Assembly (NCBI GenBank): GCA_949126835.1 | Contig: OX421506.1 | Coordinates: forward strand, 20,601,426 to 20,665,425 | Source: Anisus vortex | Lineage: Eukaryota; Mollusca; Gastropoda; Planorbidae | DNA: 64,000 nt | Direction: 5' to 3' | Part shown: in pieces, positions 23,031 through 35,390 of the stretch | Layout of the letters: each line of letters opens with the position of its first letter | Position numbering within the stretch: position 1 is the first letter of the stretch | Made by a program: the position numbers and the translations under genes | Notes under the pieces: model-generated | The model's input: only the letters and a program-made list of their open reading frames with translations | Databases searched by the model: none | Told to the model about the DNA's origin: nothing

Positions 23031-24824
23031 AAAAATAAAATGTAAATAAGCATTCAGAATGAATGCCACAACTAGTTGTATCAAATTACGTACACGGGCC
23101 AATGTAAAAAAGTGTTGTGTGTGCCGCCAACTACATAAGTAGGCTACATACAGTTTAAAAGATATTGAGTGTGGCTCAAGTTTGTGTCGTAAAACCCACT
23201 TTGTCACATAACCACACTTACATTACGAACATAGGTAGGCATACATGGGAAACTTGCATTGATATTAAAACTTAGAAAGACATAGATTGGTATGTTTTGC
23301 AGTTGAATGACACTAATAGTAATATTATAAAGCAGCACTCACAAAACACCCATGTAGGTTTATGGAGAAATACAAAAATGCTGATACATAGAAACTTGTT
23401 GCAGTCAAAGTTTGGCAGCGACACATTTGACCTTTTATTTAGAAAAAAAAAAGAAAACTGACTTGCTTGTGTTAAACTTTCGGCCTACAATATCGCATTA
23501 CATCATATAGGGTTTCCATAACTAGCTAGGACCTCGTCGGGACACTCTGAGATGGGAGTGAAGAAATGAAGTAAAAAATTATTCAACATAGCAACCTTTT
23601 TATTTAGAACACAATTACATGAAAGGTCCATAACGGTGACGGTCCCGATATATGGGGACGGATGGCAACCCTAAATTACGTGTCATCGCATAATACATCA
23701 GTTGAAAGTTCCTTAATTAAAAACAATAAAAGTTTACTAATCTATTTCCTGTTTCTTTTTGGGCTAGGTCAAATAGATGTATTCTATGTTGATGGTTTTT
23801 CGAACAATGGGGGAAGGGGGGCAATATATGTCTATGGTAAACGTAAGATAAATATTTTATATTAGCATGCTAAGACTTAAAGTATTGCGTAGTCGTTATG
23901 GAGAAATAAACAATAAACAAACACCAACATCAATGTAGTAAATAATACTGTTAAAGTGAGGTTACCCAGAAGAAGATATCATACGTTTAGCTTAAGGACC
24001 GGTCTAAGCTTTTGTTATCGTGTAAGTGTAATAAAAAAAACAACAACAACATGTTGGGGGGTAGAGTATTGAGAAAGTTGCCGAATAGAATTGATAGAAA
24101 AAAATGAAATATTTTAAATATATTGATTTATTGATGATGTCTTAGTTTCAGACATATCTATGGCTAATAAGGGAGACAATTCAGTTGGTTTGATTGACGG
24201 AGTCTCCAAAGAGAAGAATAGAGGTGCAGACACAATGGCAGCCAACTCTAGTCCTGGAAGGATTTGGGTTTGTACCCGTTTATATAAAAACAAATTTGAA
24301 TAGTTTTATTGTAGGTTAAGTTATATATAAGTAAAATAGTATATTACACTATTGTAACAATGAGAGAGAAAGAGAGATAGATAGATAGATAGATAGATAG
24401 AGATAGATAGATAGATAGATAGAGAGAGAAAGAGAGAGATAGAGAGAGAGAGAGAGAAATAATTTAAAATGCACTTAATGATCCAGAAACGTGACATTAA
24501 TTAGCTCTTGTACATGGAATAGAAAAACTTTGTTTAAATTTCTGGATAGTCTATTTATTCCTTTATTACAGTATTTAAAAATTATAATACATATTATTTT
24601 TACTTTGATTATGTAATTTGTAATAATTTTACCTAAATGAGTTAACTTTACAACGGTTTAGCACTTGCTAGGTTTAAATCACAGTGAACGGTTAGATATT
24701 GTAGAAAGTTCAATAAAATAGAACCGTTGTTTTTTAAAAATTCACACAGAAAGGCTTCAAAATGTAACTTTCTAAAGTAGATTATTATTGAATATTATAT
24801 ATGTTTATATTTGATTGTTTACAG
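23031..24824. other. Region upstream of the cytokine gene
   Basis: No exon recognised. A GATA/GA microsatellite lies at 24361-24460. A 5' untranslated exon and promoter of the downstream gene may lie here, but nothing marks them convincingly. Confidence 0.5.
24361..24460. repeat. GATA/GA microsatellite
   Basis: Runs of GATA (as AGATAGATAG) flanked by GAGAGA, about 100 bp, some 365 bp upstream of the cytokine gene start codon. Confidence 0.95.
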
Positions 24825-27800
24825 ATGATTTTGGCATTCATTTTCATCGCAACATCATTAGCCTTATCAGGATACATCATCTATGTTAAAGTTTTGTAAG
24901 TCTTTAAGAAGATCATTTATTTTATTAATAACTTTAGTCTTGACTCTCTGTCACCTGGGCCTAGCCGTTAGTAGATTTCCATCTAGTACTGAATTCTAGT
25001 ATTTGAAAATACTATTGGCCGAATTAGGGTACTGACCAATTGGACCAAATATCAGATGCTATTCCTGGGTTTTGCTACTGTATGTAACCCAGCCACCCTC
25101 CATATTATATTTATTAACAGTCTTATGGTGGATAAAAAATAAAATATGTTTTATTATTATTTTACAGTGCTGCTTTAATAAAGTTTGTGATTAGGAATTT
25201 TCGGTCCGAATTACGAAATTCTGATCTTTTTATGACTGATTTTTTAAAAACATTTAAGTTGGCAGATCTGTCCTCTCCGTCTTTTTTTTCTTCTAAACGT
25301 TAATGTCTTCCCACCTTCCACCGCGCCCTGGAGGATTGTTTTGGTCAGGCTATTGTGCCGCAACTCATGACCGAGCCATGTCAGTTTGCACCGTTTGATT
25401 GTAGACATAATGTTTTCTCGAGGGCCTGCCATTTAGGATATTCTGACTATAATGGTTTATACAATTGAAACAAAAGATGAAAGCTGAGACAACTAAGATT
25501 AATGAATGAACATTTAGTGTTTTAAAAGCCTTTTGTGATTATTAGAACACGAAATGAATAATACAAATATCACATTTGTGAATAGTATCTAGCAATCTAG
25601 TATGATTGGAGTCCTTGAAAATTACAATTTTTTGCTTTGATTTAGTCGCATCGGTGTTTAATATCACAATACTAGCTAAATTACCCGGCGTAACACGGTT
25701 GAGCATTCATTGAAGAACAAAACGGCTCATTCTTTCTATTGTAATGTATTATAATATAGATAACTTATAAATGTTGTCACCTTCAATTTGAAGTTGAACA
25801 ACTTGATTGTATTGTTGATTTTGACTAATTATTTATTTAGATAACATAGACTTAGTATAGTATAAACACATTATTAGCTTAAGTCTTATCGAATATAAAC
25901 AAATGTTGTGAGCGTGGTAGCGAAGCCAGGTCACCCGTGTGCTAGTCGCGGACTCTTTAACAACTCTGCTAGGGGGGATACATGTAGTATTGGAAATCGC
26001 AAAAGTAAAAAAAAATAAGACGTTGAAGTCAAGTGTATCTTTAAATTACACAATGGAAATCCGACAATCTACACACAGTGTACTTTATATTTGTCTTTAT
26101 AGATTACCTCAATTTAACATTCTTAAACTAACCAATGGATTTTCGACATGGGACACACAGTCTACTTTATATTTGCCTATAAAGATTACCTTAATATAAC
26201 ATTCTTACACTAACCAATGGATTTCCGACATGGCACACACAGTCTACTTTATATTTGCCTATATATCCTATGTCCCACACATAGGCCTATAATACAAAGT
26301 ATATTTTTACAAAATTAATAAAGAGTAAATAGGCCTACGAGAGGATAACGATCAAAGTAAGATCAAGGGAACGACACAGACTCTATAGAGGGGACAAATA
26401 TTTACTCAGGCATGTCTCATTGTAGGCGTCAAGTGATACGGCGCCCCCGCATAAGAGACAAAAAAAAAAAGAGAAAGAAAGATAGTGTTCATAGAATAGA
26501 GATCATAGAAGACATTCATATCATCGCTTCCATCTTCTATGCAAAATAAATATCAGATTTACAAAAGCTTAAGTGTAACAGGTGCTGAAAATAAACTCGG
26601 AACTCGGCGGTGTTTAAATTGGTTCAATGGGTTTGCGGAGGGCAACATTTATTTGAGGCACATAAGAAATAGAAATGAAACAGATAAGTTCAACTTTAAT
26701 AGAGTCGCCCTACTTTATCCACACAATAATATATTGGCTATATTTATTTTCAATAAGCTCTATACAAAAGTTGTCTTTGAATAGTTTTGAATTATATGTG
26801 AACCCATTTTAGCAAGCAATGTAGAATAGGAGAACAAATAAAAAGATATTTTTTTGCAACCAGGCTGCATAGCGATTTAATTTACTGCAGTCAATGACAT
26901 ATTTATTATGGAGATGTCACTTTTTTAATTGCTGTAGAGTGTTTCAGTTATTGTAGCTTAAGGGGTTATAATGCGTGTTTGAGATTGGCTATCTTAGATC
27001 ATTCTTGCGATGAGTGCGCTAGCTACAAACGTTTAATATATAATATATATATATAATGTAGTGAACCGCTACTTCGCAGATCGACATTCGTGGATCCACG
27101 ACTTCGCCGATTTTTTTCATTATCTTATATGAAAAAATATATTGCGGATTTTTGTAAAGGGTGGTTTGTTAACAGTACGTAAAAACAGGGTTTTAAAAGT
27201 CCGAATACACGTTAACTAAATACTGTAAATATTGTGTCCCTACTTCGCGGATTTTCAGCTATCGCGGCCGGTCTCGGAACCTATCTACCGCGGTCAGCGA
27301 GGGTTCACTGTATATATCAGTTTGTAGAGGGAGATGAACGCCAAAGTTGGAGGCCAACAAATTTGCTGTCGTTTAAACTACTATTGAAACGTTCTCTACT
27401 AGTACAGTCTCTTATATAAATAAGAAATCGATTTGCATGCATATATGCAATTACGATTGATGTTGGTGTAAGCTTATTCATAAACACTCTATTTAACTAT
27501 GTGCAATTAATAATATTCTTTATATACAAAAGTTAACAAAAAAGAAAGTCAGCGAAGGCGAAAAATGGCCATTGACATTGTTTTGATATTATAAGAACCA
27601 TATTGTTTCCTAGTTAATAAATTGTAAATATTTTTTCTTACGTATTGTTCCATAATATTTTTCAGTGAAAAGCCATCTAAACCACCAATGACTGAGGCGG
27701 AATTAGTCAAGCGCTTTCCACTGATGTTCAGAACACCAGATGAGCAAAAAATAGTTGAAGCTCAGGTGAGTTTTCTGTAATTAGGCTATATATATATATA

Positions 27801-30800
27801 TATATATACATTTTATATATATTTACAGTGTTGCCAATCTTTTACATTTAGTAATATTGCTAAAAAAGTTTTTTTTTTTTTATAAAATGTCTTTAAAAAT
27901 TCAAGTGAAACTGGTGTAAAATCAATAGCAGATATAAGATATACTGTATTTAATCTAATAAAAAGAGGAATAAAAACAAATGCATACAATAGTTACTTTA
28001 AATAGAAAATGATGTATTTTTACTGTTTATCATTATTGATCTTAATCATGAATGAAAACTTCATTAAAACTCAATAGTATAGATATCTCGTTTTTCTTTG
28101 TGTGTAGGCCTATAAGAGTTAATGTTTGTTTATATTAAATAAAATGTAAAGAGCTCATTTTTAATTGTAATCATATAGATTTAGGACAGTGCTTTTTTTG
28201 TAAAAAAAATAGGTGCCGGTACTCAGTGATGGATCGCCTAACTTTTAAAGCAGTTTCGCATTTTATATTATTGCGCGAAATTTTAAAATAATTCATTTTT
28301 AACAAATTAATAATATACTAAATTAATAATAAACGTTAAAATACAAGAAAAGTAATAATTTTTTCCCCACATTGCAAAAGGTGCCGCTACGCAGTACCGG
28401 TGCGTACCGTCACAAAAAAAGCACTGGATTTAGGAAATGTAACTAGCTTAGTCTATAATAAATGTCCATTTTGTGTCTATGTGTTTCAGTATTTTGAACA
28501 GAACAGTGAACCGAATCTTGAACTTGCAACTAATGTCACTGACTACAATATAAGCTTTTGCTACTTTAAGTAGGTCAATACATGTTCTGTTGTTTTTTAT
28601 AGTAAATTTATTTTTTGGATGTCTGCGTATAAACATTGACCTTAAATTATAGAATGGTTTTGGCACGGAAACAAATTTCATGATCCCAGGCGCCCGTCAG
28701 ATTTAATGACAATCAAAATCTATAAAAAATTATATTTATATAGGGGGCCTTTAAGCCTATCTATAAATATATCAAGTTACCATCACTCCCTAAAGTATAG
28801 TTATGCATTTAATGTATTTAAAAAGGCCTATAAATTACTTTTAAGTTTTCTGATTAAATAAGATTGTATATTGTTTATACTAATTTCATACTAATTATAA
28901 AAGATCTTATAATGATTATGTAAGATCGTATATTGATTATGTAAGATTGTATAAAGATTATGTAGGCCTAGTGATTAGGCCCTATGTAAGATTGTATAAT
29001 GATTATATAAGATCGTATACTGATTATGTAAGATTGTATAACGATTATGTAGTGATTAGGCCCTATTTAAGATTGTATAATGATTATATAAGATCGTGTA
29101 TGGATTATGTAAGATTGTATAGGCTAACGCTTATATAGTGATTAGACATTAAGTAAAATTGTAAAATGATTATATAAGATCGTATATTGATTATGTAAGA
29201 TTGTATAACGATTGTGTAGTGATTATGCCCTATGTAAGATTATATAATGATTATATAAGATCGTATATTGATTAAGTAAGATTGTATAACGATTATGTAG
29301 TGATTAAGCTTAGGCCCTATGTAAGATTGTATAATGATTATATAAGATCATATATTGATTATGTAAGATTGTATAACGCTTATATAGTGATAAGGCCCCA
29401 TGTAAGATTGTATAATGATTATATAAGATCGTATATTGATCATGTAAGATTGTATAACGATTATATAGTGATAAGGCCCTATGTAAGATTGTATAATGAT
29501 ATGATTATATAAGATTTGATACATTGATTTACTTTACTCCCCAGTTGTCCAAGTTATAGACAGAACGAGCCTGCAAAACGAAAGAGATCCTTAGAAGGCC
29601 ATGAACCATTATTGGAGTGGGTCGTCGCCTACAAGACTGTTCACGCAATGTATAAACGGGACGTATCTACACCATTGGGACCATTAATTTACCATGGATG
29701 TTGCATTTCGTGAGTAGCCTCTCTTTGTTGGCTTCATTCTTTTTTTCTTTTCTTCTAACAATTTTGCAACTGGTAGCCATTATTTATTGTTTTCAATTTG
29801 TGTTTGAGATATAACCTTTTCATGTTCAGCAACCAACCAAAATTTTAAATTGTTTATACCAAAAAGTTCAACATAAACACTAGTTTACCGTACTCTATTT
29901 AGACTGTAATATTTGGACAAAATTTCTTCTCATTGTGTTTGTTATTACAACGGTCTATATGCCCATCCATTGTATTTGTTATTGCAACGGTCTTAATGTC
30001 CGTCCATTGTATTTGTCATTACCACGTTCTAAATGTCCATCCATTGTATTTGTCCTTACCACGTTCTAAATGCCCATCCATTGTGTTTGTTATTACAACG
30101 GTCTTAATGTCCATCCATTGTATTTGTTATTAAAACGATCTATATGTACATCTATTGCTTTTTTTTTATTGCAACGATCTGTAAGTCCATCTATTGTATT
30201 TGTTATTCAAACGGTCTCTATGTCTATCTATCTATTGTATTTGTCATTACCACGTTCTAAATGTCCATCCATTGTATTTGTTATTACAACGGCCTAAATG
30301 TCCATCCCTTGCATTTTTTTTATTACATCTGTCTATATGTCCATCTATTTTATTTTGTCTAGGCGTCACTACTTCATAAGTCCCGACAATGGAGTCACAG
30401 TGGACGGAGCCACCTGTACTCTGGTTCAACTGGGCGACAGGAGACAGTATTTTCCTTCTCAAGTATGCAAGTAAGTAACGGAAAAGAAAACACCCACACA
30501 CACAAAAAGACTAATAGAACAACTAAATAAACTAACACTGTATTCGCTACAGGTCTGGTGATGACTCTTCTATTGATTTCAATGTGTAGGACTGAAAGGG
30601 TTACATTTTGACGTAGTTAGCCCATTCAGTTAGTTATTTGGAAGTTGTATTATAACATTTAACAGCACATGTAACAACAACAGCTAAACGTTAACTGTTT
30701 ATCAAGTATCAGAGAACTATGAAGACTTTATTCCCACGTCTTTAACCATGGGCCTCAATGCTGGCAAAGCGTGTAAACCACCGGAACGCTCCCATGAAGA

Positions 30801-32311
30801 ATACACCGGTGGGACAGCCCCTGTTGCGCGCCCGAGATTTCAATGCACAGCCGAGAGCCCCCCGAGACTCTGTGGGGTGGAAGGAGTGTGCGCAACAGCC
30901 CGTCTCGCCAAGTCTGGTGCATGATTGAATTACCAGGCCTATTGTCTGGCATTCGTGCTTGTGCTACCGGGCTACGCTGCAATTATACGAGCGCCGCCCC
31001 TACTTTTAATGATCCGAGGCAGATTTCGGAGATGGAGGAAAAGCTTAATGCATGTGACCGCGGATAGCGTACACGAAGAATGGAATGTCTCGGACAGGAT
31101 CTTGGTGTGCCCTTCTTGATTCACATCTTTCCACGCGAGAGACATTACAGACATAATTCCAGACCTAATTCCAGACTAAACGATAAGGCTTTAACACCAG
31201 TATAAAAATTTCAATAAGAAATTCTACCAAACAAATCTACTCGCGCTTCCACTAGCTCTTTGGATTACATTATGATGATCATTCTTAGTCAGGAGCCATC
31301 TGGACATTAGCTTTGTGGCTTTGGGCTATTGTTACTGCCTCGTTTTTAAAAATAATTGATTTCAATATATCGGTTCGTTTAAAGAAAACATAGAGAGAAA
31401 ATTTTTGTTTACTTTCAAGTTAATTAAATTGTATTAAAGAACATACAATCTAATAGAGTCGAAGAAAACCCCGGATCACAATAATAAGATGTTTACGGCA
31501 ACTAAGTCAAGAGATCTTGTAATTTCTATTTTTAAAAAAGGGGGTGGGCGGTGGGTGGAAAATAACAGTGAGCGATCAAGCGTAACACCTAACGTATCTA
31601 ACGGTCAACTTCGATCACTCCCGCAAATAGGGGGAACTACCTCTGATAAGTGTATATTATAACACTATGGTGAAGAATTTAAATACTGTCTGCATCTGTT
31701 TCTTTTTTTAAATAGCGTTTTGTAGTGTTGGGCATTTTTAGGGAGATAAATATTGCGAAGTTCTTGAAGTGATGAACAGTGAATTCAGAAGATGTGGTAC
31801 GGTCACATTTGGATGTTTCTTTGCAAACAGAGAGTGGAGGGGTGGCGGGAGTGGAGCACATTGATGTATTATCTGACTTTATGCAAGTTGATGTATGAGT
31901 TGAACTTGTACATGTCATGTGCGAAGACGAAAGAAAGGGGGGGGGGGGAGGGCACGCTGTTTGTGTCAGTGGATGGCATGTATTGGATTTTAAAAATCTG
32001 GGGTAGGCTTATGGGTAAAAATAATTTTTCAGATGAGACCAAAGCTAAACCATTTAGCAAGTCTTCTCTCCTATTATGTAAACCAAAATGACTATAACAA
32101 AAATATTTCCAAAACCAATTAATCTCCATGTCTTTTTTGTTCCAGGCATGCAACAAACTGCCAAGGCTGTGGGTGTGCCCAGGAAACCATTATCATGACA
32201 GCGGTGGTGACCAACGTAAAGTATCCAGATAGCAGCGACGAGCCTTATGTCTTGGCGGCCATTAAAATACCCGGATGTTGTAAATGTTTTAATAACCTGA
32301 AGGCGCCATGA
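24825..32311 (+). CDS. Secreted cystine-knot cytokine precursor (IL-17/Spätzle-like), 229 aa
   Basis: Six exons with consensus GT-AG borders and one continuous frame: 24825-24895, 27666-27765, 28490-28569, 29545-29709, 30363-30470 and 32146-32311. The start Met is the first codon after an acceptor, so a 5' untranslated exon probably exists. Residues 1-22 are hydrophobic (MILAFIFIATSLALSG), likely a secretion signal. The pro-region has N-glycosylation sites at N72 and N77. A furin-like KRKR site ends at 98, leaving a 131-residue mature part with ten cysteines: C136, C137, C157, C174, C180, C183, C185, C219, C220 and C222. The closing IKIPGCCKC resembles both the end of IL-17 (V-G-C-x-C) and of Spätzle (P-x-C-C-x-C). 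The NCQGCGC cluster favours IL-17; the cleaved pro-domain favours Spätzle or neurotrophins. Extracellular signalling is inferred. A polyadenylation signal lies at 33344. Confidence 0.85.
25244..25432 (-). pseudogene. LINE remnant (post-RT region) in cytokine intron 1
   Basis: The minus frame reads STIKRCKLTWLGHELRHNSL, then TKTILQGAVEGGKTLTFRRK. This is recognisable as the stretch following the RT domain in RTE/Jockey-like LINEs (normally K-L-x-W-F-G-H-V-x-R-H-x-S-L). Only about 60 codons remain. It lies antisense within intron 1 of the cytokine-like gene. Confidence 0.8.
26040..26270. repeat. Tandem repeat, about 77-bp unit, three copies
   Basis: The unit holds ACTAACCAATGGATTTTCGA, ACATGGGACACACAGTCTAC and TTTATATTTGCCTATA. 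It sits in intron 1 of the cytokine-like gene. Confidence 0.85.
27059..27312. mobile_element. MITE with GTGAACC termini, TA-flanked
   Basis: The left end reads TA-GTGAACCGCTACTTCGC, the right end GCGAGGGTTCACTG-TA. The inverted ends and interior (ACTTCGCGGATTTTCAGCTA, then TCGCGGCCGG) match a MITE type common in animal genomes. TA on both sides fits TA target duplication. No ORF. It lies in cytokine intron 1. Confidence 0.75.
28187..28426. mobile_element. MITE with 9-bp direct repeat at its ends
   Basis: The ends are CAGTGCTTTTTTTGT and its near inverse ACAAAAAAAGCACTG. Inside these, the inverted pair GGTGCCGGTAC and GTACCGGTGCGTACC lies close to the termini. GATTTAGGA is repeated immediately outside both ends (28178-28186 and 28427-28435), which marks the insertion. 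It lies in intron 2 of the cytokine-like gene. The superfamily is probably hAT, but the 9-bp rather than 8-bp duplication leaves this open. Confidence 0.85.
28900..29520. repeat. Higher-order minisatellite in cytokine intron 3
   Basis: A subunit of roughly 15-20 bp (GATTATGTAAGATTGTATA and variants) is arranged in larger units of about 110-120 bp. Each larger unit includes a GTGATTAGGCCCTATGTAAG block. ORFs here with YNDYIRSY-type repeats are translation shadows. The array ends 25 bp before the exon 4 acceptor. Confidence 0.9.
29930..30360. repeat. Minisatellite in cytokine intron 4
   Basis: About ten copies of a roughly 39-bp unit such as CCATCCATTGTATTTGTTAT followed by TACAACGGTCTTAATGT, with TCATTACCACGTTCTAAATG variants. 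The array reaches the acceptor of exon 5 at 30362. Confidence 0.9.
30725..31125 (-). repeat. Dispersed repeat, family A, inverted copy in cytokine intron 5
   Basis: CCATGGGCCTCAATGCTGGC at one end and CTCGGACAGGATCTTGGTGT at the other match the reverse complement of the family. The interior is diverged. Confidence 0.7.
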
Positions 32312-32449
32312 GATGCTCATTGGGATTTGTAATTTGTTGATCTATTCATCTTGTACATACACTTTTCTTTGTTGTGTTATGTATATATATATAGTTGTAT
32401 GTATGTATTATTTTTAGAGTAGTAATGATTTTGCATTTTATTAAGTTAA

Positions 32450-32995
32450 GAAGCGTGTTGGCTCCAGGGCACAGGCCTGGGCAGGTGATGTAGAGAATAA
32501 GCTGTTGCCCATGCAGCAGACTCCCTATCTCAACTCAGCTGATGGGTCCAAGGGAAAGGCGGAGCCAGTACAACTTGGTATCAGCTGCGTCGCAGGAATT
32601 GCCAGAGAGACTTGGCAGGCAACGCCAGACTGCCTTAGGGATTCCGTCTCCTGATTAGTGATCGGGGTCTACTCCCCTAGCCTTTCTCAGGAATGAGTGT
32701 GGCCGCAAGGAAGCGAAGGTTTGAAGTCAGAGTTTCCTTCTCCTAGATGAGCAGCCAACCACGGCTGACGAGCTCCATCTGCCCGAAGCAACTGGTTTTT
32801 AGGCGCCAGTGGTCCGCCTTTCACCTCTTCTCCTGTTAGTTAGGAACGGGCTTCGCCGGACTTATTTTCAAGTCACTCGTGAAGGCCAGGAGCTGGATTC
32901 GGCTGTCAGAGGCAATTAGAGACGCAAGCCATTGGAGCATTTCATGAGATGAGGGAGCCCCGCATCCACCCCGGCTATGCCAGCCATTGAAACCC
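32450..32995. repeat. GC-rich block in the cytokine 3' region, probable mobile element
   Basis: About 545 bp of clearly higher GC content than its neighbours, starting about 140 bp after the cytokine stop codon. Blocks such as ACTGCCTTAGGGATTCCGTC and ACGGCTGACGAGCTCCATCT resemble 5' regions of animal LINEs as I recall them. No second copy exists in this window and no ORF was recognised. If the polyadenylation signal at 33344 is used, this block lies inside the 3' untranslated region. Confidence 0.45.
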
Positions 32996-33343
32996 AAGAA
33001 GCGTACTTATTTTAAAAAATATGTTTATAAATGGTTAATGTTTTGACGTAGTTTTAACATGCAAATCTAACTGATATTTGTTGTTGTTTTTTTGTTTCTT
33101 GTATCACAGGGAAGGCCCACTGAGCTATATTTCCATATATCACTTAAAATAGAGCATAAATATGTGGAGAAAAAGCAGGCTTTTATATATAGATAGCCTA
33201 AGTGAACCCTATTAAGATGGCCGATTTGACCTGGAAATACATGATATCTAAACACTTTCTGGAAATGCGTCAATGAAATATGCTGAAAATGAACTATTTT
33301 ACACTGAACATACATTTTATGAATATACTCTCGTATTGGTTTT

Positions 33344-33349
33344 AATAAA
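33344..33349 (+). terminator. Candidate polyadenylation signal of the cytokine gene
   Basis: AATAAA in an AT-rich context, about 1.03 kb after the stop codon. Its use is inferred, as nearer weak signals cannot be excluded. Confidence 0.35.
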
Positions 33350-34039
33350 ATTGTTAAATATGTATTTAATTTGAATACCTCAGTGACATTAACTTCAAAA
33401 TTAAAATTTCTATATTATTTATTTAAAATTTAAAGTATTTAAAACAAGATAATAAAGTATATATTTAAGTTTTATGTATTTCCTGGTCAGATCGGCCATC
33501 TTACCTTGGTTAACTGATCTATACATAAAAGTCCGCATTTCCTCCGACAATTTAAGTGATTGAGCACTCCATGTATATATATATATAGTTCAGTGGGAAA
33601 GCCACCTAAAGTTGTTTATTTTTTAATAGTGATGGAATGGAAGTATTGTTCTGTTAAAAACGTGCATATCTTGTATATGAAGATATACACAAAGTACAAT
33701 ACACTCAAAAGTCCATTGAGCACCTTGAGTGAAGATAAAGAACAAAAAAGACTTAGCTCGAGATAACTTTTCTTTTTCTGTTTCATTTTAATCTTGTCAT
33801 TTTTATTTTGTTTGCCCTTCTTTACAGTTTATAAATAAATAGACATAATTGGGCATAAATTGTTTTTGTCATTTAAAATGAAGATAATTTTAAATATCTT
33901 ATATATGAACATGTAAACAAATGTAGATCTACTTACGTCCTGCCATGATACCGTTGTCCATGCTTTAAGATTTTAATTTCAAAGATCTGACTTTAACATC
34001 CAAGTTGCGTGAACGTGACATTTTATTGATTCCTAACAA

Positions 34040-34215
34040 CACATTTAATATTTCATTCACTCATTCAACTTGATATAAAATAAGTAAATTGTTTTCATCA
34101 TTCAACGTGATAGAAATATGAATAATTGTTTTCAACATTCAACTTGAGACAAATATAAGTATATTGTTTTCAACATTCAACTTGATATAAACATAAGTAG
34201 TGTCTAAATAGTTTT
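34040..34215. repeat. Short tandem repeat, about 35-bp unit
   Basis: Repeated TTGTTTTCAACATTCAACTT followed by GATATAAACATAAGTA variants, within the long family A copy. Confidence 0.8.
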
Positions 34216-34499
34216 CAACATAACTAATTATTTTATTCTCATTGAAAAACAAAGTATTTTAAATTCTTCTGTTTAATAACAACAGTGCAGCCATATTGTT
34301 TATTGATATTGACATAAGTATCTCATGACCTTATATCCAATTGTTAATAAAAAAATCGTGTCATTGTTTGCATTAGACTGTTTGTTAGTACTTGTGGATA
34401 TTTCTTTTAACGTGTTTTCATGAGTGTGTTGATATTCATTCTGGTACTTTAACTAGACCATAGGGTTAAAATTAAAATCTCTAAACGACACATACATTT

Positions 34500-34875
34500 T
34501 GAAAACCACCCGGGTTAGTCTAGCCGTCTGAGCACATACGCTCATTTATGATGTCGTAGATTCCGTAGCGCCAATTTTAGGAGTATTACTGTATTTTTAG
34601 GCCTAGTCTGGCCACATGAGCCCACACACTTATTCGTGAAGTCACAGATACCATAGCGATAAAATTTAGGGGTATTACTGTATTTGTAGGCCTAGTCTTG
34701 CCACTTAAACACGTGCACATATTCGTGAAGTCACATATTCTGTTGCGATACATTTTAGGGGTATTACTGTATTTTTAGGTCTAGTCTTGCCACTTGAGCA
34801 CATACACTTATTCATGAAATGACAGATTCCGAAGCACAAATTTTCGGTATTATGGATTTTGTAGGCCTAGTCCTG
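34500..34875. repeat. Tandem repeat, about 86-bp unit, four copies
   Basis: The unit holds GGGGTATTACTGTATTTTTA, GGCCTAGTCTTGCCACTT and TATTCGTGAAGTCACAGAT blocks. Copies are about 85-90% alike by eye. Confidence 0.88.
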
Positions 34876-35390
34876 AAAGCCAATATATTTGCCTGGGGCT
34901 TTTGAGTCAGCATTTAAAGACCGATTTTACATTGTCTCAATAAAAACCGGACGGAGTTGCGGCTCTTTTGACCGGGACGTATTGGTGTAAAGGGGTGGAA
35001 CAAGAGGGGAGGGACAAAAAAAGGTCCTGTCCAAGACTAGCCACACCGCGGCACGACGATAACATAGAGTACGGTCTCCGCAGCCACATGCACTACATTG
35101 CTTTTCCCCACTGCGATATTCACCTCGGATCACTATGGTTGTGGCTCGCTTGTATACCTGCACTGTCGCCCGGTAGCACCAATTCCCAGACTATAGGTAT
35201 GGACGTCCAGGCATAATCAACTGCGAACATCGCTTCCTCCCCACCGAGGTTCAAAGTCTCACGGTGGTGCAATGAGACACCACGGGCTGTCCACCCTGCG
35301 TTGGCCCTCCGGTGTAGTCTGTTAAAGTATCGGCGGTTTACACATTTCGCCAGTCTTTGAGGCCCATGGGTACACAAGTGCATTTAGAGA

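Larger units (their letters stand above)
33755..35390 (+). repeat. Dispersed repeat, family A, long copy
   Basis: Both blocks of the copy at 1-455 are present, separated by about 0.9 kb that contains two different tandem arrays. The right block extends further, to about 35390. Minus-strand copies at 10470-10860 and 30725-31125 match 34960-35390. No convincing ORF. Confidence 0.7.

Noticed and set aside
28947..29512. ORFs with repeated YNDYIRSY-like motifs
   Set aside because: They are translations of the intron 3 minisatellite; spacing follows the DNA unit and the frame has no codon bias.
29933..30379. ORFs with repeated HPLYLLL/CPSIVF motifs
   Set aside because: They are frame shadows of the intron 4 minisatellite.
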